Positions 8,124 to 15,619 are shown, counted from the first letter of the stretch. The stretch: DNA of 31,706 nt from Cryomorphaceae bacterium (GCA_013205365.1 JABMNC010000061.1:1-31706), one strand, 5' to 3'. Numbers and translations: made by a program. The notes: generated by a model not told the origin, from the sequence alone.

Positions 8124-8552
8124 ATGACTGATTTAAAAACCGAGAAATACGACGCAGCCTATCTGCGTATGGCGGCCGAGTGGTCTAAGCTCTCTCATTG
8201 CAAGCGCCGCCAGGTTGGAGCCTTAATAGTCAAGGGCAGAAGCATCATCTCCGACGGGTACAACGGAACACCAAGCGGCTTCGAGAATTTTTGCGAAGAC
8301 GAGGAAGGCTACACCAAGTGGTATGTGCTGCACGCAGAAGCGAACGCAATTCTCAAAGTGGCCTCTACCACCCAATCCTGCGAAGGGGCAACCCTATACC
8401 TCACCATGTCACCCTGCAGGGAATGCAGCAAACTGATACACCAAGCCGGAATCCGCCGCGTGGTCTACGCCTCAGAGTACAAGGACCCTTCAGGGCTAGA
8501 CTTTCTGCGCAAAGCGGGAGTGGCGGTAGTCCTGGCGCCTTTGCCGGGGTAG
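8124..8552 (+). CDS. dCMP deaminase/ComEB-like zinc deaminase
   Basis: A cytidine/deoxycytidylate deaminase family protein of 142 residues, expected to deaminate dCMP to dUMP for thymidylate synthesis. The zinc site is complete: H70 and the proton-shuttling E72 in HAEANAI, with C98 and C101 in SPCRECSK. Nucleotide-binding motifs CKRRQVGALIV and GYNGTPSGFENFCED are also present. The frame is open back to 7869, but that would read through tRNA-Leu, so the ATG at 8124 is the proper start. With only 17 bases after the tRNA and no visible promoter in between, it is probably cotranscribed with it. Family and reaction are well supported; a ComEB role in competence is not implied. Confidence 0.92.
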   Translation: MTDLKTEKYDAAYLRMAAEWSKLSHCKRRQVGALIVKGRSIISDGYNGTPSGFENFCEDEEGYTKWYVLHAEANAILKVASTTQSCEGATLYLTMSPCRECSKLIHQAGIRRVVYASEYKDPSGLDFLRKAGVAVVLAPLPG

Positions 8553-8626
8553 TAAAGCGGACCCAGCAGTTTTAATATTTTGGGAGACTTCGCCCTAGGA
8601 ACGTCCATTCCCCCAAAGTGGAGTCC

Positions 8627-8654
8627 AAAAAAAAAGCCGTCCTATCGGACAGCT
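8627..8654 (-). terminator. Rho-independent terminator of the small lipoprotein gene
   Basis: Read on the minus strand, AGCTGTCC pairs with GGACGGCT (one G-T pair) around the loop GATA, followed by nine T residues (8627-8635). It lies 25 bases after the lipoprotein stop codon. This is the only clear intrinsic terminator I see in the window. Confidence 0.88.
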
Positions 8655-8656
8655 TC

Positions 8657-8676
8657 TCTTTTAGAGCTCTAAAAGA
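8657..8676 (+). repeat. Perfect 20-base palindrome in the 3' region of the lipoprotein gene
   Basis: TCTTTTAGAGCTCTAAAAGA is a perfect inverted repeat with its axis between 8666 and 8667. It sits between the lipoprotein stop (8680-8682) and the terminator hairpin. It could form a second RNA hairpin on either strand or be a dimeric protein site. No T-tract follows it on the plus strand. Confidence 0.6.
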
Positions 8677-8679
8677 AAA

Positions 8680-8874
8680 TTACTCAGCAGTCGCCTCCGC
8701 GCCTTCAGCAGCAACCTCTTCGGTAGCAGCATCAGCAGTGGTGTCTTCAGTAACAGGCTCTTCAACCATTGTTGTATCCATCGTCTCTTCAACTACTGCT
8801 TCTTCAGCGGCGTTGCTACAGGCGGCGAAGGCAACGAGGGCCAGGGCGCTCAGAAAAAAGGTCACTTTTTTCAT
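8680..8874 (-). CDS. Small acidic lipoprotein, function unknown
   Basis: A 64-residue protein with a lipoprotein signal peptide: charged MKK, hydrophobic stretch, then lipobox FAAC with Cys at about residue 19. After SN, the mature part is almost entirely Glu, Ala, Thr, Val and Asp, strongly acidic and probably disordered. It has its own promoter (8920-8950) and a strong terminator (8627-8654), which argues that this is a real gene despite the low complexity. No function can be assigned. Similar short, acidic, lipid-anchored tails are common in Bacteroidota and poorly conserved. Confidence 0.8.
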   Translation of the reverse strand: MKKVTFFLSALALVAFAACSNAAEEAVVEETMDTTMVEEPVTEDTTADAATEEVAAEGAEATAE

Positions 8875-8919
8875 TTTGGGTCTTTGTTTTTTAATTGTTT
8901 AGGACTTCGAAATCCGATA

Positions 8920-8950
8920 CAAAGGTAATGCAATTTTTTAGTCGCGCAAA
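8920..8950 (-). promoter_or_regulatory. Bacteroidota-type promoter (-33 and -7) of the small lipoprotein gene
   Basis: On the minus strand TTTG (8950-8947) is followed by 19 bases and then TACCTTTG (8927-8920). This matches both the -33 and -7 consensus elements at the expected spacing. The ATG at 8874 lies 45 bases downstream of the -7 element, so this transcript should have an ordinary short 5' leader, unlike several other genes in the window. Confidence 0.82.
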
Positions 8951-8959
8951 TTGATTCCA

Positions 8960-10510
8960 CTAAATCGATTTTTTTAATAGCGTGGTCATAGAAACCGAGG
9001 CATGGAGCCGATTTGCGAGTTCGCTTATGGTGCAACGAACCTGCTTCATGCTGTCTCTATCGCGCAAGGTAACCGTTTTATCGACTAAAGTTTGGTGGTC
9101 AATCGTTACGCAATAGGGGGTGCCCACCGCATCCTGACGGCGGTAGCGCTTGCCAATGGCATCCTTCTCGTCAAGGGTTGCTTGAAAGTCCCAACGGAGC
9201 TCTTGGTAAACCTGCTGGGCGCATTCAGGCAGACCGTCTTTTTTAATCAGGGGCAAAATGGCTACCTGGGTCGGCGCCACCTCATAGGGCAGCCGCAGTA
9301 CCGTGCGGACCGTACCGTCTTCGAGGGTCTCTTCGTCGAGCGAAGTAGCCAGTACAGCCAAAAAGAGTCGATCCAATCCCAAGGAGGTTTCGACCACATA
9401 GGGAGTGTAAGACTCGTTGGTCTCCGGGTCAAAGTACTGAACCTTGCGGCCCGAAAATTCTTCGTGGCGACTCAAATCAAAGTCCGTGCGAGAGTGGATA
9501 CCCTCGAGTTCTTTAAATCCGAATGGAAAGTCAAACTCGACGTCAGTAGCCGCGTTCGCATAATGGGCCAGCTTGTCGTGGTCGTGAAAGCGGTAGCGTT
9601 CCGCACCGAGTCCAAGCGCAAGGTGCCAGCGCATTCGCGCGGACTTCCAATGCTCATACCACTGCATCTCGCTGCCTGGCCGCACGAAGTACTGCATTTC
9701 CATTTGCTCGAATTCACGCATTCTAAAAATAAACTGCCTTGCCACAATCTCATTCCTAAATGCTTTACCCGTTTGGGCGATGCCAAAAGGAAGCTTCATC
9801 CGGCCAGTTTTTTGAATATTCAAGAAGTTGACAAAAATTCCCTGAGCGGTCTCCGGGCGCAGGTATAGCTCGCTGGCGTCTTCGGCCACGGAGCCCACTT
9901 TGGTCGAAAACATAAGATTGAACTGCCGCAATTCGGTCCAGTTGGCGCTTCCGCTGACGGGGCAGGTTATTTTCTCGTCGACGATAACTTGGCGTGCCTC
10001 TGCCAGGTCGCCAGCCTCCAGGGCGCGATTGAATCGAGACAGAGTCTCATCGGCCTTGGCCAGGTACTCCACTACGCGCGGATTCGTGCTTCGGTACAGC
10101 GCCTCATCAAAGGAGGCTCCAAACCGCTCCCTGGCCTTCACCACCTCTTTCTCGGCTTTTTGGCGAATTTTCTCCGAATATTCCTCGACCAAAACGTCAG
10201 CTCTGTATCGTTTTTTGCTGTCTTTGTTGTCGATTAATGGGTCGTTGAAGGCATCAATATGTCCACTTGCGCGCCACACCGTTGGGTGCATAAAAATTGC
10301 GGAATCCAGTCCGACGACGTTGTCTTGCACCTGCACCATGGACTTCCACCAGTAGGTCCGCAGGTTGTTTTTGAGCAATACGCCGTTTTGACCGTAGTCG
10401 TAGACGGCGCTGAGTCCGCCATAGAGTTCGCTCGACTGAAAAATAAAACCGTACTCTTTGGCGTGGGCAATTACTCGTTTGAATGCTTCTTCGGGGCTCA
10501 GGATTGGCAT
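8960..10510 (-). CDS. glyS: Glycyl-tRNA synthetase (homodimeric type)
   Basis: Charges tRNA-Gly in the cytosol. This is the single-chain alpha2 form, not the two-subunit GlyQ/GlyS form. The 516 residues show the N-terminal ELYGGLSAVYDYGQNGVLLK, class II motif 1/2 regions (MFSTKVG, YLRPETAQGIFVNF, FGIAQTGKAFRNEI, FRMREFEQMEMQYF), and motif 3 near YVVETSLGLDRLFLAVL. The anticodon-binding domain follows (about 410-500; LPYEVAPTQVAILPL). Its start is six bases after the marC stop, so it is probably cotranscribed from the promoter upstream of marC. The stop is 10 bases from the lipoprotein gene's -33 element. Confidence 0.97.
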   Translation of the reverse strand: MPILSPEEAFKRVIAHAKEYGFIFQSSELYGGLSAVYDYGQNGVLLKNNLRTYWWKSMVQVQDNVVGLDSAIFMHPTVWRASGHIDAFNDPLIDNKDSKKRYRADVLVEEYSEKIRQKAEKEVVKARERFGASFDEALYRSTNPRVVEYLAKADETLSRFNRALEAGDLAEARQVIVDEKITCPVSGSANWTELRQFNLMFSTKVGSVAEDASELYLRPETAQGIFVNFLNIQKTGRMKLPFGIAQTGKAFRNEIVARQFIFRMREFEQMEMQYFVRPGSEMQWYEHWKSARMRWHLALGLGAERYRFHDHDKLAHYANAATDVEFDFPFGFKELEGIHSRTDFDLSRHEEFSGRKVQYFDPETNESYTPYVVETSLGLDRLFLAVLATSLDEETLEDGTVRTVLRLPYEVAPTQVAILPLIKKDGLPECAQQVYQELRWDFQATLDEKDAIGKRYRRQDAVGTPYCVTIDHQTLVDKTVTLRDRDSMKQVRCTISELANRLHASVSMTTLLKKSI

Positions 10511-10516
10511 GGCGAT

Positions 10517-11089
10517 TTAGGATAATAGGGTGGGCAAATTGCTGGTAAACAACTTCACAGAAATGGCTAAAAGAATAATACCAAAGACCTTTCGAAGCAC
10601 ATTGATGCCGTTTTTGCCCAGAATTTGCTCCAGCCTCCGGGTATTTTTAAGCACCACAAAGACAAGGACTGAATTGATGAGAATTCCGATAATAATGTTT
10701 GCGATGGCGTATTCGGACCTGATGGAAATGAGGGTCGTAAGCGTTCCGGCGCCGGCAATCAAAGGGAATGCTATGGGTACGATGCTCGCGGATTCCGCTT
10801 CGGCGTCTTTGTAAATGCGCACTCCAAGGATCATTTCTAGGGCCAAAAAAAAGAGCACTAAAGAACCGGCTACCGCAAACGAAGCCACATCGACCCCAAA
10901 AAGCTTGAGAATTCCCTCGCCCACAAACAGAAACAAGATCATGATTACCGTTGCAGCGAGTGTGGCTTTCTCGCTTTGAATGTGTCCAACGCGGTTGCGA
11001 AGCGAAATGATGACCGGAATGCTCCCGATGATGTCGATCACGGCAAACAAGACCATTGTTACGCTCAGTATTTCAGAAAAATTAACCAC
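10517..11089 (-). CDS. marC: MarC family integral membrane protein
   Basis: A 190-residue inner-membrane protein with about six hydrophobic segments, beginning MVNFSEILSVTMVLFAVID. The family is widespread and its transport substrate is unresolved; the old link to multiple antibiotic resistance is not supported for MarC itself. The frame stays open upstream to 11347, but that region belongs to the divergent DUF3109 gene. I place the start at GTG 11089: the N-terminus then matches the family, and an exact TACCTTTG element sits four bases upstream. The next ATG (11056) would remove part of the first helix. It precedes glyS by six bases. Confidence 0.9.
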   Translation of the reverse strand: MVNFSEILSVTMVLFAVIDIIGSIPVIISLRNRVGHIQSEKATLAATVIMILFLFVGEGILKLFGVDVASFAVAGSLVLFFLALEMILGVRIYKDAEAESASIVPIAFPLIAGAGTLTTLISIRSEYAIANIIIGILINSVLVFVVLKNTRRLEQILGKNGINVLRKVFGIILLAISVKLFTSNLPTLLS

Positions 11090-11093
11090 AATG

Positions 11094-11101
11094 CAAAGGT
11101 A
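11094..11101 (-). promoter_or_regulatory. -7 promoter element of marC-glyS
   Basis: TACCTTTG on the minus strand is an exact -7 consensus, separated by CATT from the GTG at 11089. The distance predicts a leaderless marC message. No TTTG is seen at the -33 distance. Confidence 0.6.
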
Positions 11102-11122
11102 GTGCGTTGCCAGCGGAGCGGC

Positions 11123-11130
11123 TACTTTTG
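11123..11130 (+). promoter_or_regulatory. -7 promoter element of the DUF3109 gene
   Basis: TACTTTTG matches TAnnTTTG and is followed by five bases and the GTG at 11136. It faces away from the marC element at 11094-11101, so the two divergent promoters lie within a 46-base intergenic region. Confidence 0.55.
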
Positions 11131-11135
11131 CCTTT

Positions 11136-11717
11136 GTGATAGCTATTGGTAGCACTCTTTGTTCTGAAGAAGTTTTTACGCATGCCTTCGTGTGCGACCT
11201 GGGCAAGTGCCAAGGCGCATGCTGCGTGCAGGGAGATGCAGGCGCCCCCTTGCGTGACGAAGAGCTCTTGGTGCTCGATCGGATTCGGCCTGCCCTTGAG
11301 CCTTTTTTGCGGCCGGAGGGTTTGGCCGCGCTTGCTGAGCAGGGCAACTACGTGCGCGACAGCGACGGGGAGTGGGTTACTCCCTTGGTGGCCGGCAAGG
11401 AATGCGCCTATGTCGTTTTTAAAGGCGGAACCTCGTTCTGCGGAATCGAGACGGCCCACCGCGCCGGCGTGGTGGACTGGCCTAAGCCATTGTCTTGCCA
11501 TCTGTACCCCATCAGGGTGACCTCCTACAAGGCATACGACGCCTTGAATGTGGACCATTGGAAGGTCTGCGAACCCGCGTGCAGCCTCGGAAGGGAGTTA
11601 AATGTTCCTGTTTTTCGGTTTTTGAAGAATTCACTCATAAGAGCCTATGGCACAGAGTGGTACGAAGAGGCAGAGCAGGTTCATGAGGCCCTAGAGCAGG
11701 AGCGAGGCAGGGCCTAG
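11136..11717 (+). CDS. DUF3109 family cysteine-rich protein
   Basis: A 193-residue cytosolic protein of the DUF3109 family, related to YkgJ-type putative metal- or Fe-S-binding proteins. It carries a conserved cysteine pattern: C20, C25, C29 and C30 in VCDLGKCQGACC, then single Cys in KECAYVVF, SFCGIE and LSCHLYPIRV, and the pair in KVCEPACSLG. The spacing suggests a metal centre, but the biochemical role is unknown. The GTG start at 11136 gives a family-like N-terminus (MIAIGSTLCSEEVF) and sits five bases after a -7 element. It is not obviously linked in function to the divergent marC or the downstream nrdB, which is 164 bases away. Confidence 0.85.
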   Translation: MIAIGSTLCSEEVFTHAFVCDLGKCQGACCVQGDAGAPLRDEELLVLDRIRPALEPFLRPEGLAALAEQGNYVRDSDGEWVTPLVAGKECAYVVFKGGTSFCGIETAHRAGVVDWPKPLSCHLYPIRVTSYKAYDALNVDHWKVCEPACSLGRELNVPVFRFLKNSLIRAYGTEWYEEAEQVHEALEQERGRA

Positions 11718-11881
11718 AGCTTTGTTGAAAACTAAGGTGTAATGTTCAAATCTATGTCTTGCCCATGAAGGCAGAGTTTGCAACTTTTGTAATCTCTTAA
11801 AATGATCCCGACACCTGGCTCTGACGAAGTAACAAGCCAATATGTTGAAAGACAATAAGATACAAAAATATAATATAGACA
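11718..11881 (+). promoter_or_regulatory. Upstream region of nrdBA
   Basis: This 164-base AT-rich gap should hold the nrdBA promoter. I find no exact TAnnTTTG. The nearest candidate is TAATATAG (11871-11878), three bases before the ATG, with one mismatch. No convincing NrdR box (two palindromic copies resembling ACACwATATwGTGT) can be seen, so regulation cannot be read from the sequence. Confidence 0.35.
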
Positions 11882-12874
11882 ATGAGCAATACTACTAACG
11901 CTAACGAGCCGATTCTCAGGGAGAACCCCAACCGCTTCGTGCTCTTCCCCATTGAGCACAACGACATCTGGGATATTTACAAAAAAGCAGAGGCCAGCTT
12001 TTGGACTGCAGAAGAAATTGACCTTCACCAAGACGCCAGCGATTGGGAAAACAAGCTGACCGAAGAAGAGCGCTACTTCATCAAGCACATTCTTGCATTT
12101 TTTGCCGCTTCTGACGGGATCGTGAACGAGAATTTGGCAGAAAACTTCGTCAATGAGGTTCAGTATACCGAGGCAAAATTCTTCTATGGATTCCAAATTA
12201 TGATGGAGAACATTCATAGCGAGACCTACTCCCTGTTGATTGACACCTATGTGAAGGATCCGGCAGAGCGCCACCAGCTCTTCAATGCGATTGACAATTT
12301 TGAGGCCATTAAAAAGAAAGCCGACTGGGCCCTACGTTGGATTAAGTCGCCCTCTTTTGCGGAGCGTCTCGTAGCCTTTGCAGCCGTTGAAGGCATCTTC
12401 TTTAGCGGTTCGTTTTGCTCTATTTTTTGGATGAAGAAGCGCGGTTTGATGCCGGGATTGACCTTTTCCAACGAGTTGATTAGCCGCGACGAGGGCATGC
12501 ACTGCGACTTTGCTGTTCACCTTCACAACCAGCACCTGGTGAACAAGGTTCCCAAGGAGCGCATCACGCAAATCCTCATGGAGGCTCTAGACATTGAGCG
12601 CGAATTCATTACGGAATCATTGCCCGTTGACTTGATTGGAATGAACAGCCGCTTGATGGTTCAGTACCTTGAGTTTGTGACGGATCGCCTACTGGGCGAG
12701 CTGAATTGTGACCGCGTGTTCAACAGGGAGAATCCCTTTGACTTTATGGACATGATTTCTTTAGAGGGCAAGACAAACTTCTTTGAGAAGCGCGTCTCGG
12801 ACTACCGCAAGGCGGGCGTGGGTGCAGAGGCTGAAACCAATGCGAACACTTTTTCTTTTGAATCCGATTTCTAA
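11882..12874 (+). CDS. nrdB: Ribonucleoside-diphosphate reductase beta subunit (class I, eukaryote-like)
   Basis: The radical-bearing R2 subunit of aerobic ribonucleotide reductase. The 330-residue protein has all six expected di-metal ligands: D78, E109, H112, E170, E204 and H207. The radical tyrosine is Y116 in HSETYSLLIDTYVKD, the wording found in eukaryotic R2 proteins. The C-terminus ends FSFESDF, resembling the eukaryotic tail that docks on R1. It precedes nrdA by 15 bases, in the order nrdB-nrdA. An iron-tyrosyl radical mechanism is expected from Y116, but the metal cannot be told from sequence. Confidence 0.97.
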   Translation: MSNTTNANEPILRENPNRFVLFPIEHNDIWDIYKKAEASFWTAEEIDLHQDASDWENKLTEEERYFIKHILAFFAASDGIVNENLAENFVNEVQYTEAKFFYGFQIMMENIHSETYSLLIDTYVKDPAERHQLFNAIDNFEAIKKKADWALRWIKSPSFAERLVAFAAVEGIFFSGSFCSIFWMKKRGLMPGLTFSNELISRDEGMHCDFAVHLHNQHLVNKVPKERITQILMEALDIEREFITESLPVDLIGMNSRLMVQYLEFVTDRLLGELNCDRVFNRENPFDFMDMISLEGKTNFFEKRVSDYRKAGVGAEAETNANTFSFESDF

Positions 12875-12889
12875 TACCCCTCCACAAGC

Positions 12890-15328
12890 ATGATGCATGT
12901 TCTAAAGCGAGACGGACGCAGGGAAGCCGTAAAGTTTGACAAAATCACAGCCCGCGTTCAGAAGCTTTGCTATGGCCTAAGTCCTTTGGTAGACCCGGTG
13001 GCAGTAGCCCTCCGCGTGATCGAGGGTCTTTATGACGGAGTCACCACCAGTGAGCTCGACAGCCTTGCCGCCGAAATCTCGGCGTCAATGACCGTGCGTC
13101 ACCCCGACTTCGCCCAGCTCGCAGCGCGGATTGCAGTCAGTAACCTGCACAAGAACACCAATAAGTCCTTCTCGGAGACGATGCGGGCCATGCACCAGTT
13201 TGTGAACCCCAAGACGGGTCAGGCTGCTCCGCTCATCGCCGACGACGTAATGGAAATCGTTGAAAAAAACGCCGAATTACTCGACTCATTAGTTATTTAT
13301 GACCGAGACTTTAGCTACGATTATTTTGGCTTCAAGACCCTTGAGCGGTCCTACCTGCTTCGCATGAACGGCCGCATTGCGGAACGGCCACAGCAGATGC
13401 TCCTTCGCGTGTCACTAGGCATTCACAAAGAAGACATTCAGGCTGCAATGGAGACCTACGACGGCATGTCGCGTGGACTCTACACGCACGCCACTCCGAC
13501 CCTGTTTAACGCAGGCACGCCAAAGCCCCAGATGTCGAGCTGCTTCTTGCTGCAAATGGCAGACGACAGCATTGACGGCATTTATGATACCCTTAAGCAG
13601 ACTGCCAAAATCTCTCAAAGCGCTGGCGGAATTGGACTGAGCATCCACAATGTGCGTGCGACAGGATCCTACATACGCGGAACCAACGGCACTTCAAACG
13701 GACTCATTCCGCTGCTTCGCGTGTTCAACGACACCGCCCGCTACGTAGACCAAGGAGGAGGCAAGCGCAAAGGCTCTTTTGCGGTCTACCTGGAGCCCTG
13801 GCACGCAGACATTTTTGACTTTTTGGACCTCAAGAAAAATACGGGCAAAGAGGAGCTTCGCGCTCGCGATTTGTTCTATGCCATGTGGATTCCCGACCTG
13901 TTTATGGAGCGGGTAGAGGCCGACAGCGATTGGACCCTAATGTGCCCCAACGAGTGCCCCGGGCTCTATGATACCTATGGCGAAGAATTTAACGCCAAGT
14001 ACCTAGCATTTGAACAGGCAGGCAAGGGCCGTCGGGTCATCAAGGCCCGTGAATTGTGGACCAAGATTCTTGAGAGCCAAATTGAGACGGGAACTCCCTA
14101 CATGCTGTACAAGGACGCGGCCAATGCCAAGTCCAACCAAAAGAACCTAGGCGTAATTCGTTCTTCAAACCTCTGTACTGAGATCATGGAGTACACTGCT
14201 CCAGACGAAATTGCGGTGTGCAACCTGGCCTCAATCGCCCTGCCGAAGTATGTGGACAACGGAGCCTTTGACCACCAAATGCTCTACGATGTGGTGTATA
14301 AGGTGACGCACAACCTCAACGACGTAATTGATCAAAACTACTACCCGGTTCCCGAGGCACGCAATTCTAATTTGCGCCATCGCCCAGTGGGCTTGGGAGT
14401 GCAGGGCTTGGCGGATGCCTTCATCAAGCTGCGCTTGCCCTTTACTTCGCCAGAGGCGCGCCAGCTCAATAAAGACATTTTTGAGACCATTTACTTTGCC
14501 GCGGTAACGGCGTCCTGCGACATGGCCAAAAAGCATGGCCACTACGAGACCTTTAAGGGTTCGCCAATGAGCGAAGGCCTCTTTCAGTTCAATTTGTGGG
14601 GCGTGACCGAAGACCAACTCAGCGGTCGCTGGGATTGGAAGTCCTTGCAAAAGGAAGTAGTCAAGCACGGAGTTAGAAATTCTTTACTTGTGGCGCCCAT
14701 GCCTACGGCATCAACCTCGCAGATTCTAGGAAACAACGAGTGCTTCGAGCCCTACACGAGCAACCTCTACACCCGTCGAGTGCTTTCGGGCGAGTTCATC
14801 GTGGTAAACAAGCATCTTCTGATTGACTTGGTCAAGCTTGGTTTGTGGAACGATGACCTAAAGAACGCCATCATGGCCAACAATGGCTCGGTTCAGGCGA
14901 TTGACGGGATTCCCGACAACATCAAAGAGCTCTACAAGACGGTTTGGGAGCTCTCGATGCGCGACATTATTGACATGGCAGCGGACCGAGGAATTTTTAT
15001 TGACCAGTCGCAGTCGCTCAACTTGTTTGTGGAATCGCCCAACATGGGCAAGCTCACGTCGATGCACTTCTATGCCTGGAAGAAAGGCCTTAAAACGGGT
15101 ATGTATTACCTGCGGACCAAGGCAGCCTCTGCAGCGATTAAGTTCACTGTGAAGAAGCGCAGCCAAACTGCCCCTGAGGTAGAGGCATTCAGCGAGGTCG
15201 AGTCCATTAAGGCAGCACAAGAGGCACTGGCCGCGATGGAACTTCCTGAGGTCAAGGCCTACAGTTCCGAAGAAGTCATCGCCTGTTCTCTGGATGATCC
15301 GGAGAACTGCGAGGCCTGCGGATCCTAG
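12890..15328 (+). CDS. nrdA: Ribonucleoside-diphosphate reductase alpha subunit (class I, eukaryote-like)
   Basis: The catalytic R1 subunit, reducing ribonucleoside diphosphates. At 812 residues it begins with a single ATP-cone (about 1-95; VLKRDGRREAVKFDKI), so overall activity is probably controlled by ATP/dATP. Active-site cysteines fall at C218 (SSCFLL), C429 (NLCTEI) and C444 (AVCNLA), and the thioredoxin-facing pair is C807/C810 in CEACGS at the C-terminus. Numbering of the three core cysteines matches the mammalian enzyme. A tandem ATG-ATG opens the gene, so the start could be 12890 or 12893. It is cotranscribed with nrdB. Confidence 0.97.
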   Translation: MMHVLKRDGRREAVKFDKITARVQKLCYGLSPLVDPVAVALRVIEGLYDGVTTSELDSLAAEISASMTVRHPDFAQLAARIAVSNLHKNTNKSFSETMRAMHQFVNPKTGQAAPLIADDVMEIVEKNAELLDSLVIYDRDFSYDYFGFKTLERSYLLRMNGRIAERPQQMLLRVSLGIHKEDIQAAMETYDGMSRGLYTHATPTLFNAGTPKPQMSSCFLLQMADDSIDGIYDTLKQTAKISQSAGGIGLSIHNVRATGSYIRGTNGTSNGLIPLLRVFNDTARYVDQGGGKRKGSFAVYLEPWHADIFDFLDLKKNTGKEELRARDLFYAMWIPDLFMERVEADSDWTLMCPNECPGLYDTYGEEFNAKYLAFEQAGKGRRVIKARELWTKILESQIETGTPYMLYKDAANAKSNQKNLGVIRSSNLCTEIMEYTAPDEIAVCNLASIALPKYVDNGAFDHQMLYDVVYKVTHNLNDVIDQNYYPVPEARNSNLRHRPVGLGVQGLADAFIKLRLPFTSPEARQLNKDIFETIYFAAVTASCDMAKKHGHYETFKGSPMSEGLFQFNLWGVTEDQLSGRWDWKSLQKEVVKHGVRNSLLVAPMPTASTSQILGNNECFEPYTSNLYTRRVLSGEFIVVNKHLLIDLVKLGLWNDDLKNAIMANNGSVQAIDGIPDNIKELYKTVWELSMRDIIDMAADRGIFIDQSQSLNLFVESPNMGKLTSMHFYAWKKGLKTGMYYLRTKAASAAIKFTVKKRSQTAPEVEAFSEVESIKAAQEALAAMELPEVKAYSSEEVIACSLDDPENCEACGS

Positions 15329-15411
15329 CGAAGTAGCTTTTTGACCGGCCTTGTCGGGATAATTTGGATCTTGGTTTTTTTGTCTTAGGTATTGTTTATG
15401 AGGAATTTGCG

Positions 15412-15419
15412 TATCTTAG
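15412..15419 (+). promoter_or_regulatory. Candidate -7 promoter element, small membrane protein gene
   Basis: TATCTTAG is one base from TAnnTTTG, 22 bases before the ATG at 15442. A TTG lies 17 bases upstream (15392-15394), near the usual -33 spacing. Evidence is modest. Confidence 0.3.
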
Positions 15420-15441
15420 AACAACCTAAATCGAGACACTT

Positions 15442-15600
15442 ATGCCGACTGACCCAAACAAGCTTGACAAGGAGAACATTCGCGAGAAGCATCGCTTAGA
15501 GGATGAGAAGCACAATAAGGCTGCAGAAATAACCTCTATGGTGGTGCTTGTGGTGATTCTCGCAATTGTTGGAACCCTAGCCTATTTCTTGAGCAACTGA
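15442..15600 (+). CDS. Small single-pass membrane protein, 52 residues
   Basis: An unrecognised small gene between nrdA and the TerB/J-domain gene. ATG at 15442 opens a 53-codon frame ending TGA at 15598-15600. The first 30 or so residues are highly charged (MPTDPNKLDKENIREKHRLE then DEKHNKAAEI), and the last 20 form one hydrophobic helix (MVVLVVILAIVGTLAYFLSN). It is thus tail-anchored or single-pass, with a Lys/Glu-rich cytosolic part. No other frame explains this 300-base interval, and a candidate promoter precedes it. The downstream gene starts 25 bases later. Function is unknown. Confidence 0.65.
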   Translation: MPTDPNKLDKENIREKHRLEDEKHNKAAEITSMVVLVVILAIVGTLAYFLSN

Positions 15601-15611
15601 GTGCCACGGCG

Positions 15612-15619
15612 TACCTTCG
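15612..15619 (+). promoter_or_regulatory. Candidate -7 promoter element, TerB/J-domain gene
   Basis: TACCTTCG differs from TAnnTTTG at one base and is followed by six bases and the ATG at 15626. The layout is the same as at other putatively leaderless genes in this window. Confidence 0.35.

Noticed and set aside
8601..8950. Non-coding RNA or CRISPR-like element in the low-complexity region
   Set aside because: There are no regularly spaced direct repeats; the region is explained by a small lipoprotein gene with promoter and terminator.
9092..9868. Long open frame antisense to glyS (258 residues)
   Set aside because: It is a shadow of the glyS codon pattern with no recognisable domain; similar long antisense frames occur over recJ, dnaG and the DAHP synthase gene because of the high G+C content.
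15340..15382. T-run after nrdA as an intrinsic terminator
   Set aside because: The run of T at about 15374-15380 has no convincing GC-rich hairpin just before it; the best pairing is three base pairs.
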